Assembly: GCA_016871805.1 (NCBI GenBank)
Contig: VHCG01000008.1
Coordinates: 1 to 64,000 of the forward strand
Direction: 5' to 3'
Length of the DNA: 64,000 nucleotides
Source of the DNA: Verrucomicrobiota bacterium
GTDB lineage: Bacteria > Verrucomicrobiota > Verrucomicrobiia > Limisphaerales > UBA9464
Made by a program: the position numbers and the translations under genes. The notes under the pieces are model-generated. The model was not told the origin of the DNA and searched no databases. It was given only the letters and a program-made list of their open reading frames with translations. Of the stretch, positions 26,482 through 37,200 are shown in pieces (positions within the stretch are counted from its first letter, which is position 1; each line of letters begins with the position of its first letter).

Positions 26482-27291
26482 TCACGGCGCCGGCTTGAAC
26501 TGGGCCTCGGCCCGGGGCAGCAGCTCCCTGAGCCGGGCGATCCGGTCGGCATCGGTCGGATGGGTGCGGAGAAACCAGGCGGTTGAGGCGCCATCCCGCT
26601 TCCCGTTGTACGCCGCAAACCGTTCCCAGAACCCGACCGCGGCCTTGGGGTCGTATCCGGCGCGGGCCATGTAGATGAGGCCAATCTCATCGGCCTCCGA
26701 CTCCTGAGCCCGGCTGTGGGGCAGTGCGACGCCCCACTGGGCTCCGACGCCGTAGGCCTGGGTCGCGAGCGGCAGATACCGAGCGTATTGGGTCCGTCCC
26801 ATGTAGGTGCTGCCCACCTGGCCGATGAGGTTGATGCCGGCGGCGGTGGTCATGCGTTCCCCGCCGTGGCGGGCGACGGCGTGGGCCACCTCATGACCGA
26901 TGACCACGGCCAGGCCGACGTCGCCCTGGCAGATCGGGAGAATTCCGCTGTAGACCCCGACTTTCCCGCCTGGCAGGCAGAACGCGTTGGCCTCGGGACT
27001 CTCGAACACCACAAACTCCCATTGCGCGTTGGGCACTGCCGCCACGGCGGCAATGCGCTTGCCCACCCGCTCGACCTGGGCCTTTGCCGCCGCGTTCTTG
27101 GAGAGGGGAACGTCCTTTTTCATGGACTCGAACGCCGTCAACCCGAGCTGCTGTTCCTCCTGTGGGGAGAAGAGGTTGAGCTGCTGTCGCCCGGTTTCGG
27201 GCACGGTGTTGCAGCCCGTGAGGACGAGCAGGAGGGCCAGGATCGATGGGAGCCGCAGGGTGGGATGCTGGACGAGGGATCGGATCGACAT
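26482..27291 (-). CDS. M48-family zinc metalloprotease lipoprotein (BepA/LoiP-like)
   Basis: The 269-residue protein starts at ATG 27291 with a signal peptide ending LTGCNT (lipobox). It then has a peptidase M48 domain with VIGHEVAHAVARHGGERM (HExxH) and ESEADEIGLIYMARAGYDP (third zinc ligand Glu). It resembles periplasmic quality-control proteases acting on outer-membrane proteins. It has no C-terminal TPR, unlike BepA, so it is nearer LoiP/YcaL. It is convergent with the aminotransferase. Confidence 0.9.
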   Translation of the reverse strand: MSIRSLVQHPTLRLPSILALLLVLTGCNTVPETGRQQLNLFSPQEEQQLGLTAFESMKKDVPLSKNAAAKAQVERVGKRIAAVAAVPNAQWEFVVFESPEANAFCLPGGKVGVYSGILPICQGDVGLAVVIGHEVAHAVARHGGERMTTAAGINLIGQVGSTYMGRTQYARYLPLATQAYGVGAQWGVALPHSRAQESEADEIGLIYMARAGYDPKAAVGFWERFAAYNGKRDGASTAWFLRTHPTDADRIARLRELLPRAEAQFKPAP

Positions 27292-27363
27292 GTCGGAAGG
27301 GTGGGATGACAGGGGCGGGTCGACAAGAGGGGGACCTTCGGACGGGGTTTGCCTCCGACTCAT

Positions 27364-27389
27364 GACAGGAACGGACAGGAACGGACAGG
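27364..27389. repeat. Tandem repeat of 10-bp unit GACAGGAACG
   Basis: There are 2.6 perfect copies of GACAGGAACG in the divergent spacer between the M48 protease and the Ate/Bpt-like gene. The function is unknown. It could be a binding array or a slippage product. Confidence 0.75.
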
Positions 27390-27440
27390 TTGAGCGTCCG
27401 GGGCAGTGGACGCATCCTCCCCTTAGTTTTTCTCCCCGTG

Positions 27441-28142
27441 ATGGATGCCCCCTACAAAGCCGAGTCCGACCCATGGCCGGAGGTGGCGGGCTGTTTCGAT
27501 CATGGCCCGCTGGAGCCCGAGATCCTGGATGCCCTGTGGTCCCACGGCTGGCGGCACTTCGGTCGATCGTTCTTCCAGTATTCCCGGACCGAGATGCAGG
27601 GGCAGCCGGTCCATGTCATTCCTCTTCGAGTCGACCTTTCCCGTTGGACCCCGTCCAAGAGCCAGTCCCGCATCCTCCGTCTCAACCGGGACCTGTCGGT
27701 GGTGGCCCAGCGTCCGCTTCTGACGGATAAGCACCGCGACCTGTTCGCCCGCCACGCCGCGAAGTTCCGGGAGAATGTCCCGGACTCCCTCGAGACGTTC
27801 CTCGGACCCGACCCCGGGCGATCAAGGGATCCGGAGGCTTATCCCTGCGACTGCGTCCAGATCGAGGCAAGGGTCGGCCGGCGTCTGGTAGCGGTCAGCT
27901 TCCTCGACCTGGGTCGGGAGGCAGCCTCCTCGGTCTATGCGTTCTTTGATCCGGAGGAGTCCCGTCGCAGTCCGGGATGGCTGACCTTCCTGGCGGAGAT
28001 CGAACACGCCAAGGCCTCGGGATGTCGGTTCCTGTATCCGGGATACGCGTACATTGAGCCCTCGGCCTACGACTACAAGAAGCGGCTGGGGGCCCTCGAG
28101 GCCTACGACTGGTCGTTCTGGCATCCCTGGGAGCCGACGTGA
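27441..28142 (+). CDS. Ate1/Bpt-like acyltransferase (GNAT fold) lacking the N-terminal cysteines
   Basis: The 233-residue protein aligns by eye with bacterial aspartate/glutamate leucyltransferase (Bpt) and arginyltransferase: HGWRHFGRSFFQY, IPLRVDLSRWTPSKSQSRILRLNRDL, VSFLDLGREAASSVYAFFDPEESRRSPG, and LYPGYAYIEPSAYDYKKRLG. These proteins transfer an amino acid from aa-tRNA to protein N-termini for N-degron decay. The usual cysteine cluster between the first two motifs is absent (FQYSRTEMQGQPVHVIPLRV). Function is therefore uncertain. ATG 27441 is chosen. Confidence 0.72.
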   Translation: MDAPYKAESDPWPEVAGCFDHGPLEPEILDALWSHGWRHFGRSFFQYSRTEMQGQPVHVIPLRVDLSRWTPSKSQSRILRLNRDLSVVAQRPLLTDKHRDLFARHAAKFRENVPDSLETFLGPDPGRSRDPEAYPCDCVQIEARVGRRLVAVSFLDLGREAASSVYAFFDPEESRRSPGWLTFLAEIEHAKASGCRFLYPGYAYIEPSAYDYKKRLGALEAYDWSFWHPWEPT

Positions 28143-28214
28143 GCGGTGGGGGGAGTGCCGGCGAAATCCTGTCGGACAGCCCTTCGAACTTGGCCACGCA
28201 TTTGCTATCTTCCC

Positions 28215-31200
28215 ATGGTCACCATGATCACTGGATCCAACGCATTGGGCCGTCGTGCCCGTTCCTTCAAATCGCTGTGGGTAGGGTTTCTCCTGCTGCT
28301 GGGTATGATGGGGCTACCCGCCGTGGCGCAGACGCCCCCCAGCCAGGGGCTGCTGCGGGAAGTCTACGCGGGTATTGGTGGCGTGTCGGTTTCGGATCTC
28401 ACCACCGCTGCGATCTTCCCGAACTCGCCGACTTCCAAAGGCTATGTCACAGAGGCGTTCGAGGCGCCGACGGACGTGCTTGAGAATTATGGCCAACGTC
28501 TTCGTGGCTACGTCATTCCTCCGGTCACGGGCAACTATACCTTCTGGATCGCCTCGGATGACGGCAGTGAACTGTGGCTGAGCACCGACGACACGGTGGC
28601 TCGCCGGACCCGCATCGCATCGGTGTCGGCGTGGACCAGACCCCGGGAGTGGGCCAAGGAGGCGGGTCAGCAGTCCGCACCGGTTCGGCTTGAGGCCGGC
28701 CGGAGCTACTACGTCGAGGCCCTCATGAAGGAAGGGGGCGGTGGGGACAATCTGGCGGTCCGATGGCTGCGTCCAGACGGCGCGGATGAGGGGCCGATAC
28801 CCGGGAAGTACCTGCTGCCCTGGGGAGTGGTCTTCAAGGCTCCCAGCATCGTCCGACAGCCGCAGCCCACCAGCACCGTGGAGGGGCGGCTGGCGCGGTT
28901 CGATATCGTTCTCGATCCGTTGGGTCCGTCCCAATACCAGTGGTTGAGAAATGGCGTGGCCATTCCGGGTGCCACCAATGCCGTCCTCGACTATGGCCCT
29001 GCGCGGATGGCTGATGACCAGACCCGGTATGCGGTCCAGCTGACCAACCCCCAGGGCTCCGTGACCTCTTCGGAGGCGGTTCTGACCGTCACCCCCGACA
29101 TCGTGGCGCCACAGCTGGTCGGGGCCGAGAACCGGTCGGGTCGGCTTGTGCGGGTGCGGTTCAGCGAAGCGGTCGACCCGTCGACCGCCCAAATCCTCCG
29201 GAACTATGCCCTCTCGGAGGGAGTGGTGGTCGAGAGCGCTTCCATCTCGGCGGACGGAACCGCGGTCGACCTCGGGGTGTCGGCTCTCGTGTTCGGCCGA
29301 GCCTACACCCTGTCGGTTTCCGGCATCGTCGACCGCGCGGCGACGCCCAATCTGCTGGTGACGTCCAGTCTCACATTCACGGTGCTCGAATACACACCGA
29401 ACTCGATCGGGGGTGGGCCTTCCGGGACGGTGGTGCGTCTCGGTGATGGTCAGTTCGACGTGAGCGGCGTTGGGACCGACCTGGGTGGGACCCAGGACCA
29501 GTTCGTGATGGGGACCGAGAGCCGGACCGGGGATTTCGATCTCCAGGTGCGTGTTGCGGATGTTTCGATCACGGACCCGTTTGTCCATGCGGGTCTGATC
29601 GCCCGGGACAGCCTGGAACCCAACGCCCGGTTCGGCGGGGTGTTTGCGTCGTCAGCCCAGCTGGGCTGTTTTTTTGAATCACGGTCCACGGTGGGCTCGG
29701 CCTCGGTCCAGGCCTCCATCACGGGGGGATACCCGGTGGCGTATCCGCAGACCTGGCTGCGGCTCCGTCGGGTCGGCAATGTCTTCACCGGCTTTGCCAG
29801 CGTGGACGGGCGGGTCTGGACCCAGCTCGGGACCGCGACCATCGCCGGCATGCCAGCCACGGTCTTCTTCGGTCCTGCCCTGTCGAGTCAGGACGCGTCC
29901 CAGGCTGCGACGGCGCGGTTCCGGGACCTGGGCCCGGTGACGAGCCCCCAGGTGGGTTCGTGGGCGAACGACCGTGAGCCCCTCGGTCCCTTCGTGCGCT
30001 CCACCGGACTCGTGGTGTCCGAGCTGATGTACCATCCCTCGGAGCGCGAGGGGCAGGGGGACATCGAGTTCGTCGAGCTCTACAATGCCGGGTCGATCGC
30101 CGAGGATCTCTCCGGGGCGAGCCTTGAGGGAGAGATCCGGTATGTGTTCCCGGCCGGCACCCGGATTGAAGCGGGCGAGTTCCTCGTCGTGGCGGCGAGT
30201 CCGGCGGACGTGCAGCGTCTCAACCCGTGGGCCCGCGTGCTGGGGCCCTATGCCGGACGGTTCTCCAATGGTGGGGGTTCCCTCGCGCTCAGGGCGTTCC
30301 AGGGGGATACCCTGTTCCGGATCGATTACCGTGCCGAGACGCCGTGGCCGGTCTCGGCGGACGGGGCCGGTCATTCGCTCGTGCTGGGACGTCCAAGCTA
30401 TGGACCCTCCGATGCGAGGGCGTGGATGCCAAGTCGACAGGTGGGAGGGACACCTGGCGGTCCGGAGATCCCCGGAGCGCAGCCTTGGTCAGGACTCCTC
30501 ATCAATGAATTCCTCGCCCACACCGATGATCCCCAGGTGGATTTCGTGGAACTCTTCAACCGCTCCGCGGTGGAGCTCGACCTCACGGGATGTGTCCTCA
30601 CCGACTCGATCGCCACAAACCGGTTCCGGTTCCCTGCCGGTTCCCGGATCTCGGCCTGGGGGCACGTGGTGCTCGACCAGGACCAGCTTGGGTTCCGGCT
30701 CAGCGCGGCAGGGGAGACCCTGTATCTGGTGAATCCGGATGCGACCCGGGTGATCGATGCCGTGCGCTTCGGACCCCAGGAGAACGGGGTCAGCTCGGGT
30801 CGGCAGCCCGACGGGGCCAACACGATCCGCCGGCTCGCCCAGCCCACACCCGGTGCCGCGAACGCCTCGTGGCGTACCGAATCCATCGTCATCAGCGAGC
30901 TCATGTACAATCCGATCAGCGGGGCCGATGAGGAGGAGTATCTGGAGCTCTTCAACCGGACGGCCTCGGCCATCGACCTCGGGGGCTGGGAGTTCACCGC
31001 GGGCATCGGCTACCGGTTCCCGCCAGGAGTCACGCTTCCCGGCGGTGGCCATCTGGTCGTGGCCAAGGACCCGGTCCGGCTCCGGACAAACCATCCGCAC
31101 CTCACCGCCGCCAATGCGGTCGGCGGCTACTCCGGCACGCTGTCGAACTCCGGTGAGCGCGTGGCGTTGGCGCGGCCGGACGAGATCGTGTCGACCAATG

Positions 31201-34200
31201 ACCTCGGCACCGTGACAAGCCAGCGGATCCTCATCGACGTCGCGGAGGTCACCTATCTCGATGGCGGACAGTGGGGACGCTGGGCGGATGGCGGGGGTTC
31301 GAGTCTCGAGCTCATCGACACCAACGCCGATCCCTCCCGGGGTCCCAACTGGGCGGATTCGGACGAGACGACCAAGGGCCTGTGGACGACGGTCTCGGTG
31401 ACGGGTCGTCTGGACAACGGCAACAGCGGGTTTCCCCCAAACCAGCTGCAGGTGACCCTCCAGGGTGAGGGAGAGGCACTGGTCGATTCGGTGGAGGTCA
31501 TCCGCTCGGGGACCACTGCGAATCTTGTGTCGAATCCTGGCTTCGAGACGGGTTCGGGGTCTTCGGCCACCGGCTGGACCTTCCAGGGCAACCATTCCCA
31601 GTCGACCGTCGACAACAGTGGTGCCGACGAGGGGGCCCGCTGTCTGCACATCCGGGCTCCGGCCCGAGGCGACACCGGGTTCAACCGGATCCGGACTCCC
31701 CTTGCGGCGGGTCTTGCGGATGGGTCGACCGCGACGATCCGGGCTCGGGTCCGATGGGTGAGGGGATGGCCCGAGGTGTTGTTCCGGCTGCGGGGCAACT
31801 GGCTCGAGTTGCCGGCCTCCCTGACGGTGCCGGCCAACCTCGGAACACCCGGACTTCCGAACAGCCGGGCCGTCCCCAATGCGGGACCGTCGATCGTGGA
31901 CGTCACCCACACGCCGGCCCTGCCAGCGAACCAGCAGGCTGTCGTGGTCTCCGCCCGGGTTTCGGATCCCGACGGCGTGGCGTCGGTGCGGGCGATCGGG
32001 CGGGTCGATGGCGTTGGCACCGCCGTGAACGTCACGCTCCGAGACGACGGCGCTGGAGGGGATGTGGCTGCCGGGGATGGCGTGTACAGCGGGACGATTC
32101 CCGGTCGGGCGGCCGGCACCCTGGTCGCCTTCCGCATCGAGGCCATCGACGCCGCGGGCCTTGCCGTCACATCCCGTTTCCCGGCGGAGTCGCCCGCCCG
32201 CGAGTGCCTGGTCCGCTGGGGTGACCCCGTCCCGTTCGGCTCCCTCGGCCACTACCACATGTGGAACACAGCCGCGGTGGAAAACGCACGGAACTCCTCG
32301 TCGGCACTCAACAACCTCCTGCGGGACCTCACCTTCGTGTATGGCGACAGTCGGGTCGTCTACGCCGCCGGCTTCAAGGACAAGGGCAGCCCGTTCAAGG
32401 GCGGCGCGGGTGACTGGTACGTCGTGCTTCCCAAGGACCAGCCTGTGCTTGGGACCGATGAGATGGCCATCACCTCCACCGGCAACAATGGCGGGGACTC
32501 GACCAACCTCCGGGAGCAGCTCTGTTTCTCGATCGCCCGAGGCATCGGGGCGGGTTACCTCCATCGGCGTTATGTGAAGCTCTATCGGAACGGGGGTCTG
32601 TTCCGGGATGTCATGGAGGACTCCGAGGAACCGAACTCGGAGTACTCCGAACGCTTCTTCTCCCAGGGCGAGAATCCGGATCTCTACAAGATCGAGGACT
32701 GGTTCGAGTTCCAGGATAACGGCACCAGTTTCGGTAATGTCGATGCGACCCTGCGGCGGTTCACCACCCCGCCTGGATCGGCCAGCGCTCCCCTCAAGCC
32801 GGCCCGGTACCGCTGGAGCTGGCGCAAGCGCGCGGTCCAGGGCTCCGCCAACGACATGACCAACCTCCTCCAGTTGGTCCAGGCCGTGAACACGACCGGT
32901 GCCACCTATGTGGATCGCGTGTTCAGCACGGTCGATGTCGACCAATGGATGCGGACCTTCGCGTTCCAGCGGATCGTCGGGAACTGGGACTCCTACGGCA
33001 TGGGCCGCGGCAAGAACATGTACGCGTACAAGCGGGATGGGATGACCTGGAAGCTGTTCCCGTGGGATGTCGACTTCGCCCTCGACAGTGGTGGCAATGG
33101 AACCGGGGACGCCCTCTGGGGCGCCGGGGATCCGGTGATCAATGTGATGTTCGACAATCCCGCGATGCGCCGTCGGCTCTGGCAGGCCTACGTCGATGCG
33201 GTGAACGGACCGATGCTCCCGGAGCGTGTGACGGACGAGGCGGATTCACGGGCCCGGGTGCTTCTCCAGAACGGTGTGCCCTCCACCTCCAATTCCGGCG
33301 CGAAGAACTACGTGGCCGCCCGTCGTCAGACCATTCTCAACGCTCTGAAGGCCGCCGATGTGTCCGCCCTCGAGATCACCTCGAACGGGGGGGCGGATCA
33401 GACCGTCGGTACACCGTCCATCACCCTTGTCGGCAATGCTCCCCTGGCGCTGACCTCCCTTACGGTCAATGGGACCCTCTATCCGGTCACCTGGACCACG
33501 TTCACCAAGTGGCAGATGACCATTCCCCTCACCGAGCGGACCAATCGCCTGGTTCTCGGGGGTGTGGATCGCCTGGGACGCCCCATCCCAGGCTATTCGG
33601 ATTCCATCACGGTGGTGGCGACCGGAGACCTTCTCCGGGCTGAGGACTTCGTGGTGATCAACGAGATCCAATACAATCCCAGCCGCCCGGGGTCCTCCTT
33701 CATCGAACTGCACAACACGGCCCCGACCACACCCTTCGATCTGTCCGGCTGCCGGATCGAGGGGGTCGGCTATACGTTTCCGGTCGGCTCGGTGATTCCC
33801 GCGAATGGCTTCCTGGTGCTCGCCGCCGATGCCGCCGGCTTCGCGGCTGCCTATGGCAGCGCGATTCCTGTGTTCGGGACCTTCCCAGGCACCCTCAGCA
33901 ACGAGGGGGAATACCTGGCGCTGGTCCGACCTGACCCCTCGGGTGTCTCGGCTCCGGTGGTGCTGTCCGACGTCGCCTACAGTCCGCGCCCCCCCTGGCC
34001 GACCAACGCCGCGGGATGGGGTCCCTCGCTCCAGCTGATCGATCCCGCGCAGGACGGCTGGCGGGTGGCCAATTGGGTGGCCTCGGAGACCAACGCCTCC
34101 GTCGTGGCGACCCCCGGCAAGGTGAATGTCTTCCGATCCAGCCTCGCCACGTTCCCCGATCTCTGGATCAACGAGGTCCTCCCCAACAACGTCGCGGGAC

Positions 34201-37200
34201 CCACCGACGACGTGGGACGACGCGGACCGTTCATCGAGATCCACAATCGTGGGGCCGATCGGGTCGACCTGGCGGGATGCTTCCTCACCGACTCCGTCGC
34301 CGATCTTGGACGCTGGGCGTTCCCCGAGGGGACGGGCATCCCGGCGGGCGGATTCCTGGTGGTCTGGGCCGATGGCCAGACAGCGGGGGTGGGGTCGGCA
34401 GCGTTGCATGCCAACTTCAGCCTCGCGGCCACCAATGGATTCGTTGCCCTCACCCGACGTCCGAACGTGATCGAGAGTCCGGTGGTGCTCGACTACCTCG
34501 ACTACGGACTTGTGGCTGCGGACCGTAGCTTCGGTTCGTTCCCGGATGGTGAGCCGCGGGCGCGTCGGGTCTTCCAGACGGTCACCCCAGGTGCCCCCAA
34601 CAACCCCGCGGTCCCGGCCGTTGCAGTCACGATCAACGAGCTTCTCGCCGGCAATACAAAGACACTACCCGACCCGGTAGATGGTGATTTTGACGACTGG
34701 TTCGAGCTCTTCAATGCCAGTCCGCTCGCGGTGGACCTTTCGGGGTATTTCCTGACCGACTCCACCAACAACCCGACCCAGTTCCGGATCCCGGTCGGCA
34801 CGATCCTCCCGCCGGGTGGCTTTCTCCTCGTCTGGGCCGATGGCGAGCCGGGTCAGAACGCGCCGGGTCGGCCGGACCTGCATGCCAGCTTCCGGCTCAG
34901 CCTCGCCGGTGAGCAGATCATCCTGTCGGATCCGAATGGCCAGCAGGTCGATGCGGTGACATTCGGGGCCCAGACCAATGACGTCTCCGTGGGACGCTTC
35001 CCGGACGGTTCGCCATTGCCGCTGGTCGATCTCGAGATCCCCACCCCCAAGGCGCCCAATGTCGTTCCCGGGGGTAATCTGCCGCCGGTGCTGCGTCCGA
35101 TCGGTCCCCAGACCGTCCAAGAGGGAGCCGTCCTCACCTTCACGGCGTCGGCCCAGGACCCGGATGCGGGACAGGTCCTGGAGTTCAGCCTCGGCCCCGA
35201 TGCCCCCGCCGGGGCCGTCATCGACAAGGTCTCGGGCGTGTTCACATGGATCCCAGGTGAATCCGACGGTCCCGGCCAGTTCGCCTTCGCGGTGCGGGTC
35301 ACCGATTCGGGTGTTCCACGGCGCACCGCCTCGGAGCGCATTGTGGTCACCGTTCGTGAATCGAACGAGGCCCCTATGCTGGAGCCATTGGCCAACCAGA
35401 CCGTGTCGGAGGGACAGGTCCTGAACTTCACGGTGGTGGCGTCGGATCCGGATCGACCCCGGCAGGCTCTTCGGTTCCAGATGCTGGAGGGTCCCGCGGG
35501 TGCCGAGCTGGATTCCCAGACCGGAGTGTTCACCTGGATGCCTGGAGAGGAACACGGGCCCGGAGTCTTCCCCGTCCGGGTTCGTGTTGGTGACCGGCAG
35601 GATCCCGAGAAGACCGCCGAGGGCACCTTCCAGGTCACCGTCCTGGAGGTCGACAACCCGCCCCGCATCCTTCCGCTGGCCCCGGTGGTCGTCACCGAGG
35701 GGGACCTGCTGTCGGTCCAGGTCCAGGTGCAGGACCTCGACAGTCCCGCTTCAGGACTCCGCTATGAACTCACCGCAGGCGCTCGTCAGGGGATGTCGAT
35801 CGATCCGAGGACCGGTCTTGTGACCTGGCAGACAGCCGAGGCGGACGGGCCGTCGGGTTTCGAAGTGGTGATCCGGGTGACCCAGACCGAGGGGATGGTC
35901 CAGAGCGACCAGTTCTCCCTGGGCATCACGGTGCTGGAGAAGAACCAGGCACCCGTGCTGGTTCTCATCCCGGATCAGAAAGCTGTCGAAGGGGATGTCG
36001 TCTCGTTCGCGGTGGTGGCCTCGGATCCCGATCTACCGAAGCAGTCGCTGGTCTATTCCCTCGCTGAGGGTGCTCCGGAGGGCGCGGAGATCGATCCCGT
36101 GCTGGGGATCTTCCGATGGAAGGTTCCTGCGGATTTTGGCGCCGGTCGGATCCCGGTCACCGTCTCGGTGGCCGACGACGGCCCAGGCGCCCTGACCGCA
36201 TCCCGTTCGTTCGAGATCGTTGTGGAGCCCCGGTTTCGGGTCGTGATCAACGAAATCCACTACCGGCCCGCCATCCCCAACTCCGGCTATGTCGAGCTGT
36301 TCAATCCGTCGACGAAGATGGCCTGGGATCTTGGCGGCCTCCGGCTTCTGGGTGTGGGGATGTCCTTCACGTTTCCGGAGGGCACGGTGATCGGTCCCGG
36401 GGCCCTTCTGTGCGTCGTAGCCGATCTGGGCGTGTTCCGGTCGACCCATGGCACCCAGCCCGTGGTGGCTGGGGCCTGGACCGGATCGATCGGGGATTCC
36501 GGGGATCGGATCCGACTGGTGCGGACCCTGCCGGGAGGTGCCGGCGACCAGACCCTCGCGGAGGTGGCCTTCGAGTCCCAAGCACCGTGGCCGGTGGCTG
36601 TCGCAGGAGGTGGGGCGGCGCTGCAGCGGATCGACGCGCGTCGTGATGGGACCCGGGTCGGCAACTGGTCTGCCTCGGCCGCCTACACCGGACCCCGCGA
36701 CCTGGTCGGTTACACCTCCACCTGGAGCTATTTCCAGACCGGGCCGGTGCCGGCCGACTGGAAGGATCTTGTCTTCAAGGATGGGGCGTGGCCCACAGGG
36801 AAGGGGCTACTCTACGTGGAGAGTGCCGCACTGCCCGAGCCCAAAAACACGGCTCTGACACTGGGGCAGACCACCTACTATTTCAGGACACGGTTCACGC
36901 TTCCCTCGGTTCCAACCGGGGCGAGCCTCGTCCTCAACACGATCCTCGATGACGGCGCAGTGGTGTATCTCAATGGGGTCGAGGTCTTTCGTCAGAACAT
37001 CGATGCCGCAGTAGCGGTGGACTTCAACACGTTTGCCAATGGGGTCGTCGACAATGCAGTCGTGACCGGTCCCTTCACGCTCCCGGCCGCTGCCCTCCGG
37101 GCCGGCGAGAACGTGCTCGCGGTCGAGGTCCATCAGGTCAACGCCGGCAGTTCCGACGTCGTCTTCGGATGCGCGTTGAAGCTCGAGGGGGGCAACGTGC

